Source of the DNA: Candidatus Synoicihabitans palmerolidicus
GTDB lineage: Bacteria > Verrucomicrobiota > Verrucomicrobiia > Opitutales > Opitutaceae
NCBI GenBank assembly: GCA_020809425.1
Contig: JAGGDC010000002.1
Span: 186,001-250,000, forward strand
Reading direction: 5' to 3'
DNA length: 64,000 bases
The notes beneath the pieces are model-generated. The model was not told the origin of the DNA. It was given only the letters and a program-made list of their open reading frames with translations, and did no database searches. Shown here in pieces: positions 20,592 to 30,967 of this stretch (positions are counted from its first letter, which is position 1; each line of letters opens with the position of its first letter). A program made the translations under genes and the position numbers.

Positions 20592-21590
20592 GTGGTGGCA
20601 AAAATACAACGGCGCATCACCGCCAAGGAACACGAGGCGATTCATGCCGGTTTGGCCCAGGGCCCAGGGCAAAAGCGGCGCTCAGCTTACCGCCGCCCTC
20701 GGCCGCGACGCCTCGGTGGTCAATCGCGAGATCACCCGCAACGGCGGGCGCAACAGCTACAGCGGCATGGATGCGCAGACTCGCACTTGCCGTCGGCCCA
20801 AGTGCGCCGTGCGCACCAAAGTCGCCGACACGCCCGCCTTGCGCGACGAGGTGCTGGCCCTGTTTGCCACCGGCGCTACGCCCAAGCAAATCGAAGTCGC
20901 CTTGAGACGACGTCATGGCCTTGATCTAATCCGACGCGTGAGCCACGAAACCATCTACGACTTCATCTACGTCCACTCCAAAGGCTCGGTTAAGAAGGAG
21001 TTGATCGCTTATTTGCGGCGCAAGAAGCCCCGGCGCAGTCCCGCCCCCCGCGCCAAGGGCAAGCTCTCGGGCCAGTTGCCGGGCGCGATCAATATCGGCG
21101 AGCGACCCGTTGAGGTGGAGCGCCGGGAGGTGCCCGGACACTGGGAGGCCGACTTGGTCATGGGTGCGGGCAATCGCACCGCCATTTTGGTCATCACCGA
21201 ACGGGTCTCCCGCTACGTGATGATCGTCCCGTTGGGCGGCGCCAAAGACGCGATCAGCATCGCCCGCGCTCTCATCCGGGCCTTCAAACGCCTGCCCGCC
21301 CACCTGCGCAAGACCCTCACCTACGACAACGGCCGCGAAATGGCCCAACATGCCGCCTTCTCCCTTGCCACAAAAGTGGCGGTCTACTTCTGCAATCCAC
21401 ACAGCCCTTGGCAGCGCGGTGCGGTCGCGAATATCAACGGTCTGATCCGGGAATACTTCCCTAAAGGCATCGACTTTAACACCGTCACCAAAGGCCAAAT
21501 CGCCACAGCGGAGTGGCTACTCAATTAATCTCCCTCGCATCGGGCTCGACGGACAGTTCTCCCGCTGAAGTCTTTCATGCTATTATACAA
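20592..21590 (+). pseudogene. IS30-family transposase, frameshifted, catalytic Glu changed
   Basis: Helix-turn-helix start RRITAKEHEAIHAGLAQG, then LTAALGRDASVVNREITRNG, the HxxIYxFIY block (SHETIYDFIYVHSKG), and catalytic parts GHWEADLVMGAGNRTAILV (first Asp) and RKTLTYDNGREMAQHAAF (second Asp). The Glu block, normally NENTNGLIR, reads VANINGLIREYFPKG, so the third catalytic residue is Ala. An exact 7-bp tandem duplication (CCCAGGG at 20656-20662 and 20663-20669) causes the first frameshift. The main frame stops at 21526-21528; the C-terminal SPAEVFHAII follows in another frame to about 21590. Confidence 0.85.
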
Positions 21591-21602
21591 AACAAAAAAC
21601 TG

Positions 21603-21767
21603 TGCACTAGCCGCTTGACGCCGCCCACCGCTATGCTGCGCATAGTTACAGATTTTTTTAGGCCGCCTCCGATGGTTCCGCGAGCCCAATCAAAACTAAC
21701 CCAACCAGGGACTTGGGGGCGACCGTCTGCCGCGTTTCCTCGTAGGTCACCCTTGGGAACGGGCATG
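21603..21767. other. intergenic stretch after IS30 remnant
   Basis: 165 bases including a short T-run (21654-21659). No gene, hairpin or repeat is convincing. Confidence 0.35.
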
Positions 21768-22625
21768 TTACTCCATCAGGGAACGCCACCGGGCAAAATT
21801 TTCAGTAGTCTCGTCCTTCGCGCGACGCAGCAACTGATCATTCAGTCCGACCACACTCTTCATTTCGGCCGAATCCTCCCACTCATCCGATTCGCCACGT
21901 AATCCATATCCGTTATCGGCTGCCATCTTGGCAGCTAGATGTAGCACGCAGGCCCCCCGATGCTTGAGGCGAGTCTCCACCGGAGCCGCTGCGTGTCGCA
22001 CCGCCCGCACCAGCGCCTCCGGAAAGTTCCACTTCATCATCAGGTCCGCCCCGGCCTGCGCCCCCGTGGTGCGGAAGTTATCACGCTCCCACGTCACCAA
22101 TGAATCAAAAACACTGTCGCTCTATCGCCCGCTATGCGGCCGATAGAGCTGCACCACCCGATCCAACAGCAATCTCCCATAATTCCTCAATAGCTCCGTG
22201 GCATACGCGGATCGATATTCACCGTCCAACGATCGCTCGATAGCTTCCGCTGCCAACGCTTCATATAACGCATTCTCCCGCATGCGCTGACACCCCATAC
22301 CGTAGGAATTCAGCGATGAGGTCGTGCTCTGCAACGTCACCGCGATGCCCACGATTCGATACACTTCGCTCAATCCTACTCGATGCAGCGCTTCCCCCAA
22401 GTCAGCAATCGAACCCGACGCCCGACCTCCGACCGCCATACTATTGGCGACCCGTAATATCCTCCCGCACAAAACAGTGTCCCGACTCAATAAATCCGCA
22501 ACTTTCGCGAGCTCAGTCCGTGGGTCGAGCATCAGCTCTACCCACTGCGCAAACACCCGAGGGCCTGCCGAGAGTTTTTCGGCCGCTCGTTCATACGCAT
22601 AACTGGGCAAATCTGCAGCTAACAT
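21768..22625 (-). CDS. HDOD-domain protein (one frameshift)
   Basis: Start chosen at the ATG at 22623-22625 (MLAADLPSYAYERAAEKLSA). HDOD features: LSAGPRVFAQWVELMLDPRT, LLSRDTVLCGRILRVANSMA, ADLGEALHRVGLSEVYRIVG. The first frame ends at 22122. The rest (MMKWNFPEALVRAVRHAAAP, CVLHLAAKMAADNGYG) continues after a frame change near 22110-22130 to 21768. HDOD domains are catalytically inactive HD relatives used in signalling. About 285 residues. It resembles the HDOD protein at 23238-24081. Confidence 0.8.
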
Positions 22626-22731
22626 CGGCGATCTCGTCAACGGCACAACCCATCCGCCACTTGAGCAAATCACGGAATTCCCAGTTTGCTGTTTTCTGCA
22701 ACCTCAGCGTTCGCCAACGTGTGCTGACTCA

Positions 22732-23232
22732 ATGGAAATCGCCGTATGGACCCTTACGTCCTTGCTGATGCTGGCAGTCCTCGTGCCACTCGTCCCGGGC
22801 ACGACCTTCATCCTGCTGGGCGTCCTGTTACATAAACTACTCCTTCCTCATTCCCTATCCCTTAACATGTTGGGTTGGGTGGCCGGGATTTGGTTCGCTT
22901 ACGTTGTCATAGATTTCTTGGGCGTGCTAGTCGGCACTCGCGTGTTTGGCGGCACCAAATGGGGAATGGCCGGAGCGAGCGGCGGTGCTTTCGTGGGAAT
23001 GTTTTTCTCCCTCCCCGCGCTCCTCCTGGGCACTATCTTCGGGGCTATCGTCGCCGAGCGTTACACCGCCAAACGCACTCATCGAGAATCACTGCGCGCC
23101 GGTTTCGGTGCCGTGTTCGGCTTCATCCTCTCCACCGTCGGGCGACTGGCCTGCGCGTTTCTCATGATCGCCTTGTTTGTGTACGCGGCACCGTGGCCCT
23201 CTCTGCCGGCCTGGCTCCAATGGACAAGTTGA
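22732..23232 (+). CDS. DUF456 family membrane protein
   Basis: 166 residues, intact, almost wholly hydrophobic with four to five helices (LLMLAVLVPLVPGTTFILLG; GWVAGIWFAYVVIDFLGVLV; GAFVGMFFSLPALLLGTIFG; VFGFILSTVGRLACAFLMIA). The Gly-rich loop GTRVFGGTKWGMAGASGGAF is typical of DUF456. Function unknown. It is transcribed away from one HDOD gene and toward the other, and ends six bases from the likely stop of the second. Confidence 0.85.
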   Translation: MEIAVWTLTSLLMLAVLVPLVPGTTFILLGVLLHKLLLPHSLSLNMLGWVAGIWFAYVVIDFLGVLVGTRVFGGTKWGMAGASGGAFVGMFFSLPALLLGTIFGAIVAERYTAKRTHRESLRAGFGAVFGFILSTVGRLACAFLMIALFVYAAPWPSLPAWLQWTS

Positions 23233-23237
23233 GCAGT

Positions 23238-24081
23238 CTACAAAAAAGCCTCGGATAATCTTGAATACTCGCGGTCGACCCGACTGCACCAATCCATCGA
23301 ATTTATCGCGGGAAAGTTCCAACGCAGCCAATTTCTCCTCCGTCAATTCCCAGTAGGGAATCTCTCCCGCAATAGCAGCCTCACCTCTCACCCCCAAGGC
23401 GCCGGCCACGTTTAATACGATTCCCATCAGCGGGGTCTCACGAAGCCCGCCTTCCAAATATTGACCCCGCACTGCGTCCAACACGTCTTCCCCAAAACGC
23501 CAATCGCGTAAGACCAGTTCAGCCACCTGCGGATTCGTGAATCCGAGCGTCGCTCGCTCCCAGCCCAATAAATCCGTAGCCGAAGCCGGCGCGATCCAGT
23601 CACACTCCCGCGTCACCCAATCGATGATCCGCATGCCAATACTTCGCACCAGTGCCGAAGTGTAGGCGACGCGACGATCCAGCCCACACTCCCCGGCAAT
23701 CACTTCCGCCGCCACGCCATGCAAAAGGGTGGTCTTCGCCAAACGGCCGGCAAAAACTCCATAAGTCGGCATCGCCATCTCTGCCAGACGCGCCGTCGTC
23801 GCCAAGCTCACCATCCGATAAACTTCCCGGAGGCCCACCCGCGCCACGGCATCCTCCACGGCACTGATACGGTCGCCGCCATAGACCGGACTATTGCTGA
23901 CCCTCACGACGCTCGCCGCCAAAGTGGAATCTCTCCGCAACAACGCCGTAGCTTCATCAATCACCATATGGGGATCCAACGTAAACTCGTTAAACTCCGC
24001 CAGTATCCCCGGCGACGCCGGCAACTTGGCCGCTGCGCGCAGCAAGGTTTCTTCAGAAATGGCAGGAGCAACAGACTGCAT
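23238..24081 (-). CDS. HDOD-domain protein (second copy)
   Basis: Start placed at the ATG at 24079-24081 (MQSVAPAISEETLLRAAAKL), because the longer frame runs back through the pckG terminator. HDOD motifs: LPASPGILAEFNEFTLDPHM, LLRRDSTLAASVVRVSNSPV, VEDAVARVGLREVYRMVSLA. The frame as written runs to 23089, antisense into the DUF456 gene. One T fewer in the T6 run near 23245 would stop it at 23238-23240 with RGFL, leaving clean convergent genes. About 280 residues. Confidence 0.8.
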
Positions 24082-24123
24082 GTCACTTCGCCTTATCGAC
24101 TCGATTCGCTCCTCGCTTAACCG

Positions 24124-24158
24124 CAAAAAAACAAACGCCGCCCCTCAAGGGACGGCGT
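24124..24158 (-). terminator. rho-independent terminator of pckG
   Basis: On the minus strand a ten-bp stem with one mismatch (arms 24149-24158 and 24135-24144) and a 4-nt loop is followed by a T-rich tail (TTTGTTTTTTT). It lies 50 bases downstream of the pckG stop and 43 bases upstream of the HDOD start. Confidence 0.8.
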
Positions 24159-24207
24159 GCGTGAAGGCGACTGGCACCTGAGCCAATACGGCTGATCCTC
24201 AAGAGCC

Positions 24208-26028
24208 CTACATGCGGCAGATCAACAGCTCCCGCTCGTAGACCATTTCCTTCGGCAAGTGATCATGCAACGTGAGGAACAGTTCCTCATGACCCATGAT
24301 CTCGCGCAGCCATGCTTGCCGATCAACCGTCTGCAACTCGTTGAACTGCTCCTCCGAGAAGTCCAATCCGCTCCAATCGATATCCTTATAGTGTGGCTGC
24401 CAACCAATCGGCGTTTCCTTGGCCGCCGTTCGACCCTTCACCCGATCAATAATCCAACGCAGCACGCGCATGTTGTCGCTGAAACCAGGCCACATGCACT
24501 TGCCGTCCTCGTCCTTGCGAAACCAGTTCACATTGAAGACACGCGGCGTTGCGGACAAAGTGCGCTGCATCTTGATCCAATGGCGGAAATAATCCCCCAT
24601 ATGGTAGCCACAGAACGGCAACATGGCCATCGGATCGCGACGCACTTTACCGATCGTGCCGGCCGCTGCTGCTGTCATCTCCGACCCCATCGTCGCGCCC
24701 ATGTACACCCCCCCCGACCAATTGAAGGTTTGGTAGACCAGTGGCATCGTTGTAGCTCTACGTCCTCCGAAGATGATGGCCGAAATCGGCACCCCCGAGG
24801 GGTCTTCCCATGCATCGTCCGCCGTCGGACATTGGGACGCCGGCGCCGTAAATCTGGCGTTGGGATGAGCCGCCGGTGTCGTGCTCGCCGGGGTCCAGGG
24901 ATTTCCCCGCCAATCGGTCAATTCCGCAGGAGTTTCATCCGTCATGCCTTCCCACCACACGCCCCCCTCGGGGGTGAGTGCGACGTTCGTGAAAATGGAA
25001 TTCTTCGCCAACGACTTCATGGCATTGGGATTCGTCTTGTCCGACGTCCCCGGCGCGACTCCAAAGAAACCGGCTTCGGGATTGATCGCCCGCAAGATCC
25101 CGGAGCCATCCGGTTTGATCCAAGCAATATCGTCGCCTACGGTAGTGACTTTCCAGCCTTGCTCCGCGATTGGCGCCGGCGGGATCAGCATCGCGAAATT
25201 CGTCTTGCCACAGGCCGACGGGAATGCCGCCGCCACATACGTTTTGTCCCCTGCGGGATCTTCCACGCCCAAGATAAGCATGTGCTCCGCCATCCATCCT
25301 TCGTCTCGCGCCATATTGGACGCAATACGCAGCGCGAAACACTTCTTACCCAACAACGCGTTTCCTCCATATCCCGAACCGTAGGACCAAATTTCGCGCG
25401 TCTCCGGGAAGTGAACAATGTATTTTTCCTTGTTGCAGGGCCATGCCACGTCCGCCTGTCCGTCCTCCAAAGGCGCTCCCACGGTATGCATACATGGCAC
25501 GACCCGCTTGTCGTCCTTGTCAATTTCCTCAAAGACTCTCGAGCCGATCCGCGCCATGATGCGCATGTTGGTCACCACGTACGCCGAATCTGTAATCTCG
25601 ACGCCAAGTTGCGACATAGGAGACCCCACCGGCCCCATGCTGAACGGCAACACGTACATGGTGCGGCCCATCATACAGCCGTTGAAAAGCTTCTTCAAAC
25701 GCCGACGCATTACAAAGGGCTCCTCCCAATTGTTGGTCGGACCAGCATTGTCCTTGGAAAGCGAACAAATGTAAGTGCGGTCCTCCACCCGCACCACGTC
25801 GGAAGGGTCGGATTGGGCATAATAACAACCCGGCCACAAATTTTCGTTCAATTTCGTGTAAGTGCCACCCTCAACCAGTAGCTGGCAGAGCGCGTCATTT
25901 TCTTCCTGGGAGCCGTCGACCCAGTGGATCGCAGCGGGCTTACAAAGAGCCGCCATCTTTGCAACCCACTTGAGTAGGTTCTTATTTTTACTGAGCGGCG
26001 TGGCGGGGTTACGCATAGTCATTAGCAT
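24208..26028 (-). CDS. pckG: phosphoenolpyruvate carboxykinase (GTP)
   Basis: 606 residues, the normal size for the GTP class, intact. Motifs: P-loop [19 protein letters not shown], kinase-2 motif [15 protein letters not shown], substrate-loop region [20 protein letters not shown], guanine-pocket region [20 protein letters not shown], and a C-terminal lid region. It converts oxaloacetate plus GTP to PEP plus CO2 in gluconeogenesis. A second Met at residue 3 is an alternative start. A 7-bp inverted repeat stands immediately upstream and a terminator downstream, so it is a single-gene unit. Confidence 0.97.
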   Translation of the reverse strand: MLMTMRNPATPLSKNKNLLKWVAKMAALCKPAAIHWVDGSQEENDALCQLLVEGGTYTKLNENLWPGCYYAQSDPSDVVRVEDRTYICSLSKDNAGPTNNWEEPFVMRRRLKKLFNGCMMGRTMYVLPFSMGPVGSPMSQLGVEITDSAYVVTNMRIMARIGSRVFEEIDKDDKRVVPCMHTVGAPLEDGQADVAWPCNKEKYIVHFPETREIWSYGSGYGGNALLGKKCFALRIASNMARDEGWMAEHMLILGVEDPAGDKTYVAAAFPSACGKTNFAMLIPPAPIAEQGWKVTTVGDDIAWIKPDGSGILRAINPEAGFFGVAPGTSDKTNPNAMKSLAKNSIFTNVALTPEGGVWWEGMTDETPAELTDWRGNPWTPASTTPAAHPNARFTAPASQCPTADDAWEDPSGVPISAIIFGGRRATTMPLVYQTFNWSGGVYMGATMGSEMTAAAAGTIGKVRRDPMAMLPFCGYHMGDYFRHWIKMQRTLSATPRVFNVNWFRKDEDGKCMWPGFSDNMRVLRWIIDRVKGRTAAKETPIGWQPHYKDIDWSGLDFSEEQFNELQTVDRQAWLREIMGHEELFLTLHDHLPKEMVYERELLICRM

Positions 26029-26029
26029 G

Positions 26030-26045
26030 GTAAAATGGATTTTAC
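26030..26045. promoter_or_regulatory. short palindrome just upstream of pckG
   Basis: GTAAAAT, GG, ATTTTAC: a perfect 7-bp inverted repeat with a 2-nt spacer, one base before the pckG start codon. It could be an operator or a translation-control hairpin. No Shine-Dalgarno sequence is seen in the same place. Confidence 0.5.
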
Positions 26046-26283
26046 AGTTGGAGAGTAAACCTGAAACTCACCTGCGCTACTCATCATAATCTGCACTTGA
26101 ATGCTCATCAGTGGTGATTGTCGGATATTGGGTGTCCCGCCCCGTGGTTCTCTGCACCTCAAATCAATCCATCCATAAATAACGCTCATATCTCGGCCCG
26201 TATTCGAAGCTGTACTGTATTATTCCACTCTCGCTGCTCGCAATTGACCCCAACCTTTCCACTCCCCACGTTCCACTCCCATC
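26046..26283. other. divergent intergenic region pckG / ACT-domain gene
   Basis: 238 bases, somewhat AT-richer than the genes, carrying the promoters of two divergent units. No confident -10/-35 pair, small RNA or ORF is seen. Confidence 0.4.
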
Positions 26284-26739
26284 ATGTCAGACTTCGCTAC
26301 CGCGATCGCCCTGGATCCTGTTAAACAATTTTCCGTATTCGCGGAGAATCGTGTCGGTCGTCTCTACGACCTGACATCCGTGTTCAAAGCCCACGAGGTG
26401 CACATTGTGGCCCTGACGGTACTCGATACCACCGACAGCGCCATCCTCCGCATGATTGTAGACGATCCCGATCTCGCCCGCGAATTGCTGATCAACAACG
26501 ATTTTCCCTTCACGGAAACCTCAGTCCTCGCCACCCAAATCGAGGGCGAACACCGCATCAAACCCGTGCTCGGAGCCCTGCTCGAAGCCGAAATCAATAT
26601 CCACTACGTATACAGTTTTCTGCTACGCCCCTCGGGAAAAAGTGGTTTGATCATCAACGCCGAAGATCACGAAGTCGCCGCGCAAGCACTCAATACCAGC
26701 GGTTTTCGCATACTCACCCAGGCCGATATATCGCGCTGA
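26284..26739 (+). CDS. ACT-domain protein (tandem ACT, amino-acid-sensing type)
   Basis: 151 residues, intact. Two ACT-like halves: KQFSVFAENRVGRLYDLTSV with VHIVALTVLDTTDSAILRMI (about 15-70), and HRIKPVLGALLEAEINIHYV with YSFLLRPSGKSGLIINAEDH (about 85-135). There is no catalytic domain. Such free-standing proteins bind small ligands and are usually regulatory. No target is evident from neighbours. ATG 26284 follows a pyrimidine-rich leader without a strong ribosome-binding site. Confidence 0.85.
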   Translation: MSDFATAIALDPVKQFSVFAENRVGRLYDLTSVFKAHEVHIVALTVLDTTDSAILRMIVDDPDLARELLINNDFPFTETSVLATQIEGEHRIKPVLGALLEAEINIHYVYSFLLRPSGKSGLIINAEDHEVAAQALNTSGFRILTQADISR

Positions 26740-26745
26740 CCTGCG

Positions 26746-27625
26746 ATGACTGCAGGCGATTCCTCCCCTCCCCGGCCACTGCCTCAACTGTAATACCAAG
26801 TTGCAGGGGCATTGGTGCCACCAGTGAGGACAGCGGGAATTCAATTTTCGCCAATCCTTCTGGCGCATGGTCATCGATACGCTCGAACACCTCGTACACC
26901 TAGACGGGCGATTCACCGGGAGCGTCGTATCTCTGCTGTTTTACCCAGGCCGGATCACCTCCTCATTCCTCGCCGGCAAGCGCGCCAGCCAAGTCCCTCC
27001 TCTCCGGTTCTATCTCTTCGTCTCACTGCTCTTTTTTCTCACTCTGCCCCTCCGCACCGATCTCGAATTTGCTCCCCTGGCATCGATTTCGACCACCGAT
27101 GGCATTCGCCAAGCCGAAGCCATCTTGGCCGAAATACACGAAGCGCAACCCTACTCGGGGTCCGACTTCTTGCAGGGCCTGCGTGAAGGTCTGACCTTCG
27201 AAGAACTGGCTGCCGATGCCGAAACCAGTCCCCAGGACCGGAAGATATTGCAGGAACTCGACAATCTCGTCGACCGCTTCTCCAACCCTCAGGAGTTCGT
27301 CGACTTCTTGCTGCGACACGCGCCCAACGTCCTTTTCTTTTCGCTGCCCGTCCTGGCCTTCATGACTCGCATACTGTTTCTCAAAGCCAAATATACCTAT
27401 CTGGAACACATGGCCGTCGCCCTGCATCTCGGCACCTTCTACTTCAGTGTCCGCTTGGTCGAGGAAGGGTGAACCAAACTGCTCGGCATAGTTTCCCCCG
27501 CCTTGGCCACAGCCGCCGCCGTAGCCGTAGCCGCGATGCTCTACGCCATGGCCTACTTGCCTTGGACTTTCTACCGCGTCTTTCGTCGCGGTATCTTTGG
27601 CACACTCTGGCGCACCATCGTCTGA
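26746..27625 (+). pseudogene. DUF3667 membrane protein, interrupted by one frameshift and two stops
   Basis: The N-terminus has the family's zinc-finger-like CxxC pair: CLNCNTKLQGHWCHQ-stop-GQREFNF. The stop (TGA 26825-26827) replaces the second Cys of CxxC. Then FWRMVIDTLEHLVHLDGRF, VSLLFYPGRITSSFLAGKRA and VPPLRFYLFVSLLFFLTL are typical of DUF3667. A second TGA (27472-27474) follows VRLVEEG, where Trp would fit. The frame continues with a hydrophobic stretch to TGA 27623-27625. The ATG at 26746 is one frame off the rest, so an indel lies near 26780. Function unknown. Confidence 0.7.
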
Positions 27626-29111
27626 ACTACTGTAATCGGGCCTTTGCCCTAACTGCTGCCGTTGCATTGGCTTCGGCGCCAGTGTTTGCTCAAAAGACAA
27701 ACACTGCAGAAGACACCGTCCAACTCGACGCCTGCGTTGTCACCGAATTGGCCGATTTCGCCGACCAAGCGATCTCGGGCGAGACTCCCATCTCGTTCAC
27801 CGCTCTGGATAAAACCAAAATCACCGAAGAGCTCGGCTCGCGCGATATTCCCCTCGTGCTCAACACCGCGCCCTCCGTTTACGCCACCACCGACAGCGGC
27901 GGCGCCGGCGATGCCCGCGTCAACGTCCGCGGCTTCTCCCAACGCAACGTGTCCATTCTCATCAACGGTGTACCCACCAACGATATCGAGAACGGCTATA
28001 TCGAGAACGGCTGGCTCTATTGGTCCAACTGGGACGGTCTCGGCGACGTGACGAGCTCCATTCAGCTCCAACGTGACTCTGCCGACCCCTTCAGTCGGCG
28101 GCACAATGAACATCATCACCGATCCTTCCGGCGAACAACGCCGCGGATCCGCCAAGGTTGAATTCGGTAGCGATGGCTTCGCCAAATTCACCGGTGTGGT
28201 GAACACTGGCCTCATCGACGATAAGTGCGCCCTCACCATCGGTGCCGTCACCAAGCTCGGCGACGGTTACGCTCGCGGCCTCTGGACCGACGCCAAAGGC
28301 TACTATGTCGGCGGCACCTGGTTCGTAAACGACTCCAACCGCATCGAATTCTTCGCGGTCGGTTCCCCGCAAGAGCACGGTCAACGCACTTTCGCCTCCA
28401 ACATCGCCGCCTACGATGCCAACCTCGCCCGCGAGTTGGTGTTACTCCGAAGCCGAAGTCGCCGCCGCCATCAGCCGCGGTCCAGTCGACGCAGGTTTGG
28501 AATTCAATCCCAACTATGCCCCGGTCAGCCCCAGCTACACCGGCCAGCAATACTACTGGGGTAAGCTCCACAACCGTCAGCAGCGCAGCTTCCTCAACGA
28601 ACGCCAGAACTTCTTCTACAAACCGCAGGTCAACCTCACCTGGTTCTCCCAGATCAACGACCAGACCAAACTCGCCTCCGTACTCTATTACAGCGGCGGT
28701 CGCGGTGGAGGATCCAGTACCCTCGACCTCGGTTCCGGTAGCCGCGCCTTCGCTCGCTACGACAACAGTGATCCGCTTTACGGCAGTAACATCGACTGGG
28801 ATGGCACCATCGCCAGCAACGCAGGCTCCTTGGATGCTCGCGGTGGTAGCAAGACCGCCGGACAGTCCCTCGACATCCTGCGTAACTCCGTAAACACTCA
28901 AGATCAATTCGGACTCATCTCCAAGTTGAGCTACTCCATGAACGAATCGACCGACGTCACCGTCGGCGTCGACTGGCGCACCGCCGAAATCGAGCATTAT
29001 CGCGAAGTGCGCGACCTACTCGGAGGTGACTACTTCATCGGTGAATCCTACCACTACAGCGAATTCGACACCGTCGGTCGCCCTCTCGGCCTCGGCGAGA
29101 AAGTACACTAG
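27626..29111 (+). pseudogene. TonB-dependent receptor, start missing, 3' part removed by IS copy C
   Basis: Signal-peptide-like NRAFALTAAVALASAPVFAQ, then the plug domain (PLVLNTAPSVYATTDSGGAG, VNVRGFSQRNVSILINGVP, GTMNIITDPSGEQRRGSAKV) and the first barrel strands, ending SYHYSEFDTVGRPLGLGEKV at the IS junction. No start codon precedes the signal region, and the DUF3667 gene ends directly before it, so the 5' end looks deleted or mis-joined. Frame changes lie near 28090 and 28435. About 495 residues of an expected 800-1000 remain. It would import a large substrate such as a glycan or siderophore. Confidence 0.85.
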
Positions 29112-30844
29112 AGCGTGTGCCACAAGCGCAAGAGGTTGGAGAAGAGGAGGTAGCGTAAACATCAAGAGACCGAAACCGGGATGATTTCCTGGTTTCGGCA
29201 CAAAGGCAGCGTGTATAATTTGGTGTGAACAATACTACCGAAGCCGTCGCCCCGGAAGTTGCCCTGAAAACCTGGCTGCGTCCAGACCTGACTCCGGTCG
29301 GACCCAACAAAGATTACGCCGCGTTTCGCGATCAACTGGCGGGGCTCGACCAGTTGCTGGCCAATAGTCACTTGGAAGCGATGGCCGTGGACTTTGCCCG
29401 GGAAAACTGGCGGGGGGACGACGTGGCCGGGTTGCCGCGACACCTGCAGTTCGCGCGCAAGGCGCGGCGGGTGCAGGTATTGCGCATGATGCGCGGGAAA
29501 ATCAGCTTGCGTAAACTTTCCCTGAGCATCGCCTCCAGCGATCTGTTGGCCGACTTTTGCGGAGCGCGCCGGATCGACGGCATCAAGGGGGTCTCCCAAA
29601 GAAAGCGTGCGGGAGCGTGCGTCCAAATGCTTCACCGCCGGGCAGGTGCGCAGGATGAGCCAAGTCTTTATCGAGATGTGCGGTGAGGCGGACCGGGCGA
29701 GCGAACTGGGACTGGCTGCGACGCAGCCGATGGATACGTGCCTGGTGGACTCGACCTGCCTGCAGGCCAACATCCCTTTTCCGGTCGACTGGGTGCTCTT
29801 TCGCGACGTGAGCCGCACCCCCTGCTCAAGGCGGTGAAACTGCGCCGTGCAGCGGGGTTGCGGGGTCGGATGCCGAACGAGCCGCCAGCCTTTGCCAAGC
29901 AGATGAATCGGTGGTGCATCGCGATGACCCACAGCCGACGGCGCCGCGATGCGAAGCGGGCCTGCAAGGGTGTGCTCCGCCAGATGAAACGCCTGCTGCG
30001 CACCATCGGCGAGCACGCCCGCCGGCCATCGCGACCACCTCGCCGCCGACTACGCCCGGACCCGCTTCAGTGAGCGCCAGGCCCTCCGCATCATTGCGCG
30101 CATCGACGCCAGGCTCGAGCAACTGCCGGCCGCGATCAAACAGGCCCACGAACGCATCATCGGCGCGCGACCAGTGCCAAACGCCGAGAAGATCCTCTGC
30201 GTCTACGAACCCGACGTGCAGACCGTGGTCCGGAACAAGGCGTCCGGCGAGGTCGAGTTTGGCAACACCCTCATGGAGCGCCAGAAGCAGTTCGACCTGA
30301 GCACCCCGATCAAAGCGGCGAGCACCGACCGAGGCTTCTCGACCAAACGGCTGTGCGAACGCTTGGCCGAAGCCGACATTTATGACGCCACTTGCCCCCG
30401 CGATCCGCAGCTGCTGCAACGGCGCATGCCGGAGCCGCAGTTCGTGGCGCTCCAACATCGCCGGGCTTCGACGGAGGCCCGCATCCCCATCATCAAGCAA
30501 CGCCAAGGCCAGCGATTGAGTGCCAGAGGCTTCACGAATCGCTACCTGACGGTAGCCTGGAGCATCCTCGGTCACAACCTGTGGCTCATCGCCCGACTGC
30601 TGGCCGACCAACCACCGCAGGCCCAAGCCGCCTAAAACCCCCAAGCCTACTCCAACGATGAACAATAAACCGGCTGCCGGAGGTTCCCTCATGGAAACGA
30701 TCCAGGCACTGACTGCTGCGACACTGCAATTTAGCCATTAAATTGCATCTGCGCGCGCCTACATCCGCCATTGGTAGCCGGAAATCCGCTCAAAAATCGG
30801 CTTTCCTGCCCCCCTTCCAAAATCAGGGTAAATGGGACACTCTC
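29112..30844 (+). mobile_element. insertion sequence copy C (internal 90-bp deletion)
   Basis: Left end GAGCGTGTGCCA (29112-29123); right end TGGGACACTCTC, finishing at 30844. Each end has one change from the GAGCGTGTCCCA consensus. It is 89 bases shorter than copy B, from an in-frame loss inside the transposase. It cuts a TonB receptor on the left and abuts an unrelated gene tail on the right. Confidence 0.9.
29225..30635 (+). pseudogene. transposase of IS copy C (deleted and frameshifted)
   Basis: Starts GTG at 29225 (MNNTTEAVAPEVALKTWLRP). It has the same G5-run frame change as copy B near 29586, and further shifts near 29820 and 30025. Thirty residues between GNTLM and ERQKQF are missing compared with copies A and B, just before the second catalytic Asp (ASTDRGFS). 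The Glu block STEARIPIIKQ is present. Probably inactive. Confidence 0.8.
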
Positions 30845-30967
30845 TACATGGCCGCACGCGACCTCGAACCCACCCGCTACACTTGGAAGGCCGAAGGCTC
30901 CGCCATCCTGGAGAAACTCCAACGCGCCCGCACCACCGCATCCCTTCATTCAGTTCAGTATAGTTAA
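30845..30967 (+). pseudogene. C-terminal gene fragment, possibly a GT4 glycosyltransferase
   Basis: The open frame after the IS junction reads MAARDLEPTRYTWKAEGSA and ILEKLQRARTTASLHSVQYS, ending at TAA 30965-30967. The pattern YTWKAEGSAILEKLQ resembles the last helix of family-4 glycosyltransferases. The fragment is too short to be sure. It does not continue the TonB receptor on the other side of IS copy C. Confidence 0.35.

Larger units (their letters stand above)
20412..21602 (+). mobile_element. IS30-family element, degraded; limits approximate
   Basis: Contains the broken IS30 transposase. The 7-mer TGCACTA occurs on both sides (20405-20411 and 21603-21609), which could be a target duplication, although most IS30 relatives duplicate only 2-3 bases. 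No clear terminal inverted repeats were found, so the limits are tentative. Confidence 0.4.

Noticed and set aside
20405..21609. TGCACTA direct repeats as proven target-site duplication of IS30
   Set aside because: Seven bases is longer than usual for IS30, and no matching terminal inverted repeats were found at the inner edges. Kept only as a tentative limit.
23089..23237. C-terminal extension of the HDOD protein antisense into the DUF456 gene
   Set aside because: The extension is Gly/Arg/Glu-rich with no domain character. One T less in a T6 run gives a natural stop at 23238, just short of the neighbouring gene.
24259..25881. 540-codon open frame antisense to pckG
   Set aside because: It mirrors the third-codon GC bias of pckG, is Arg/His/Pro-rich and shows no family motifs. 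pckG itself is complete and convincing.
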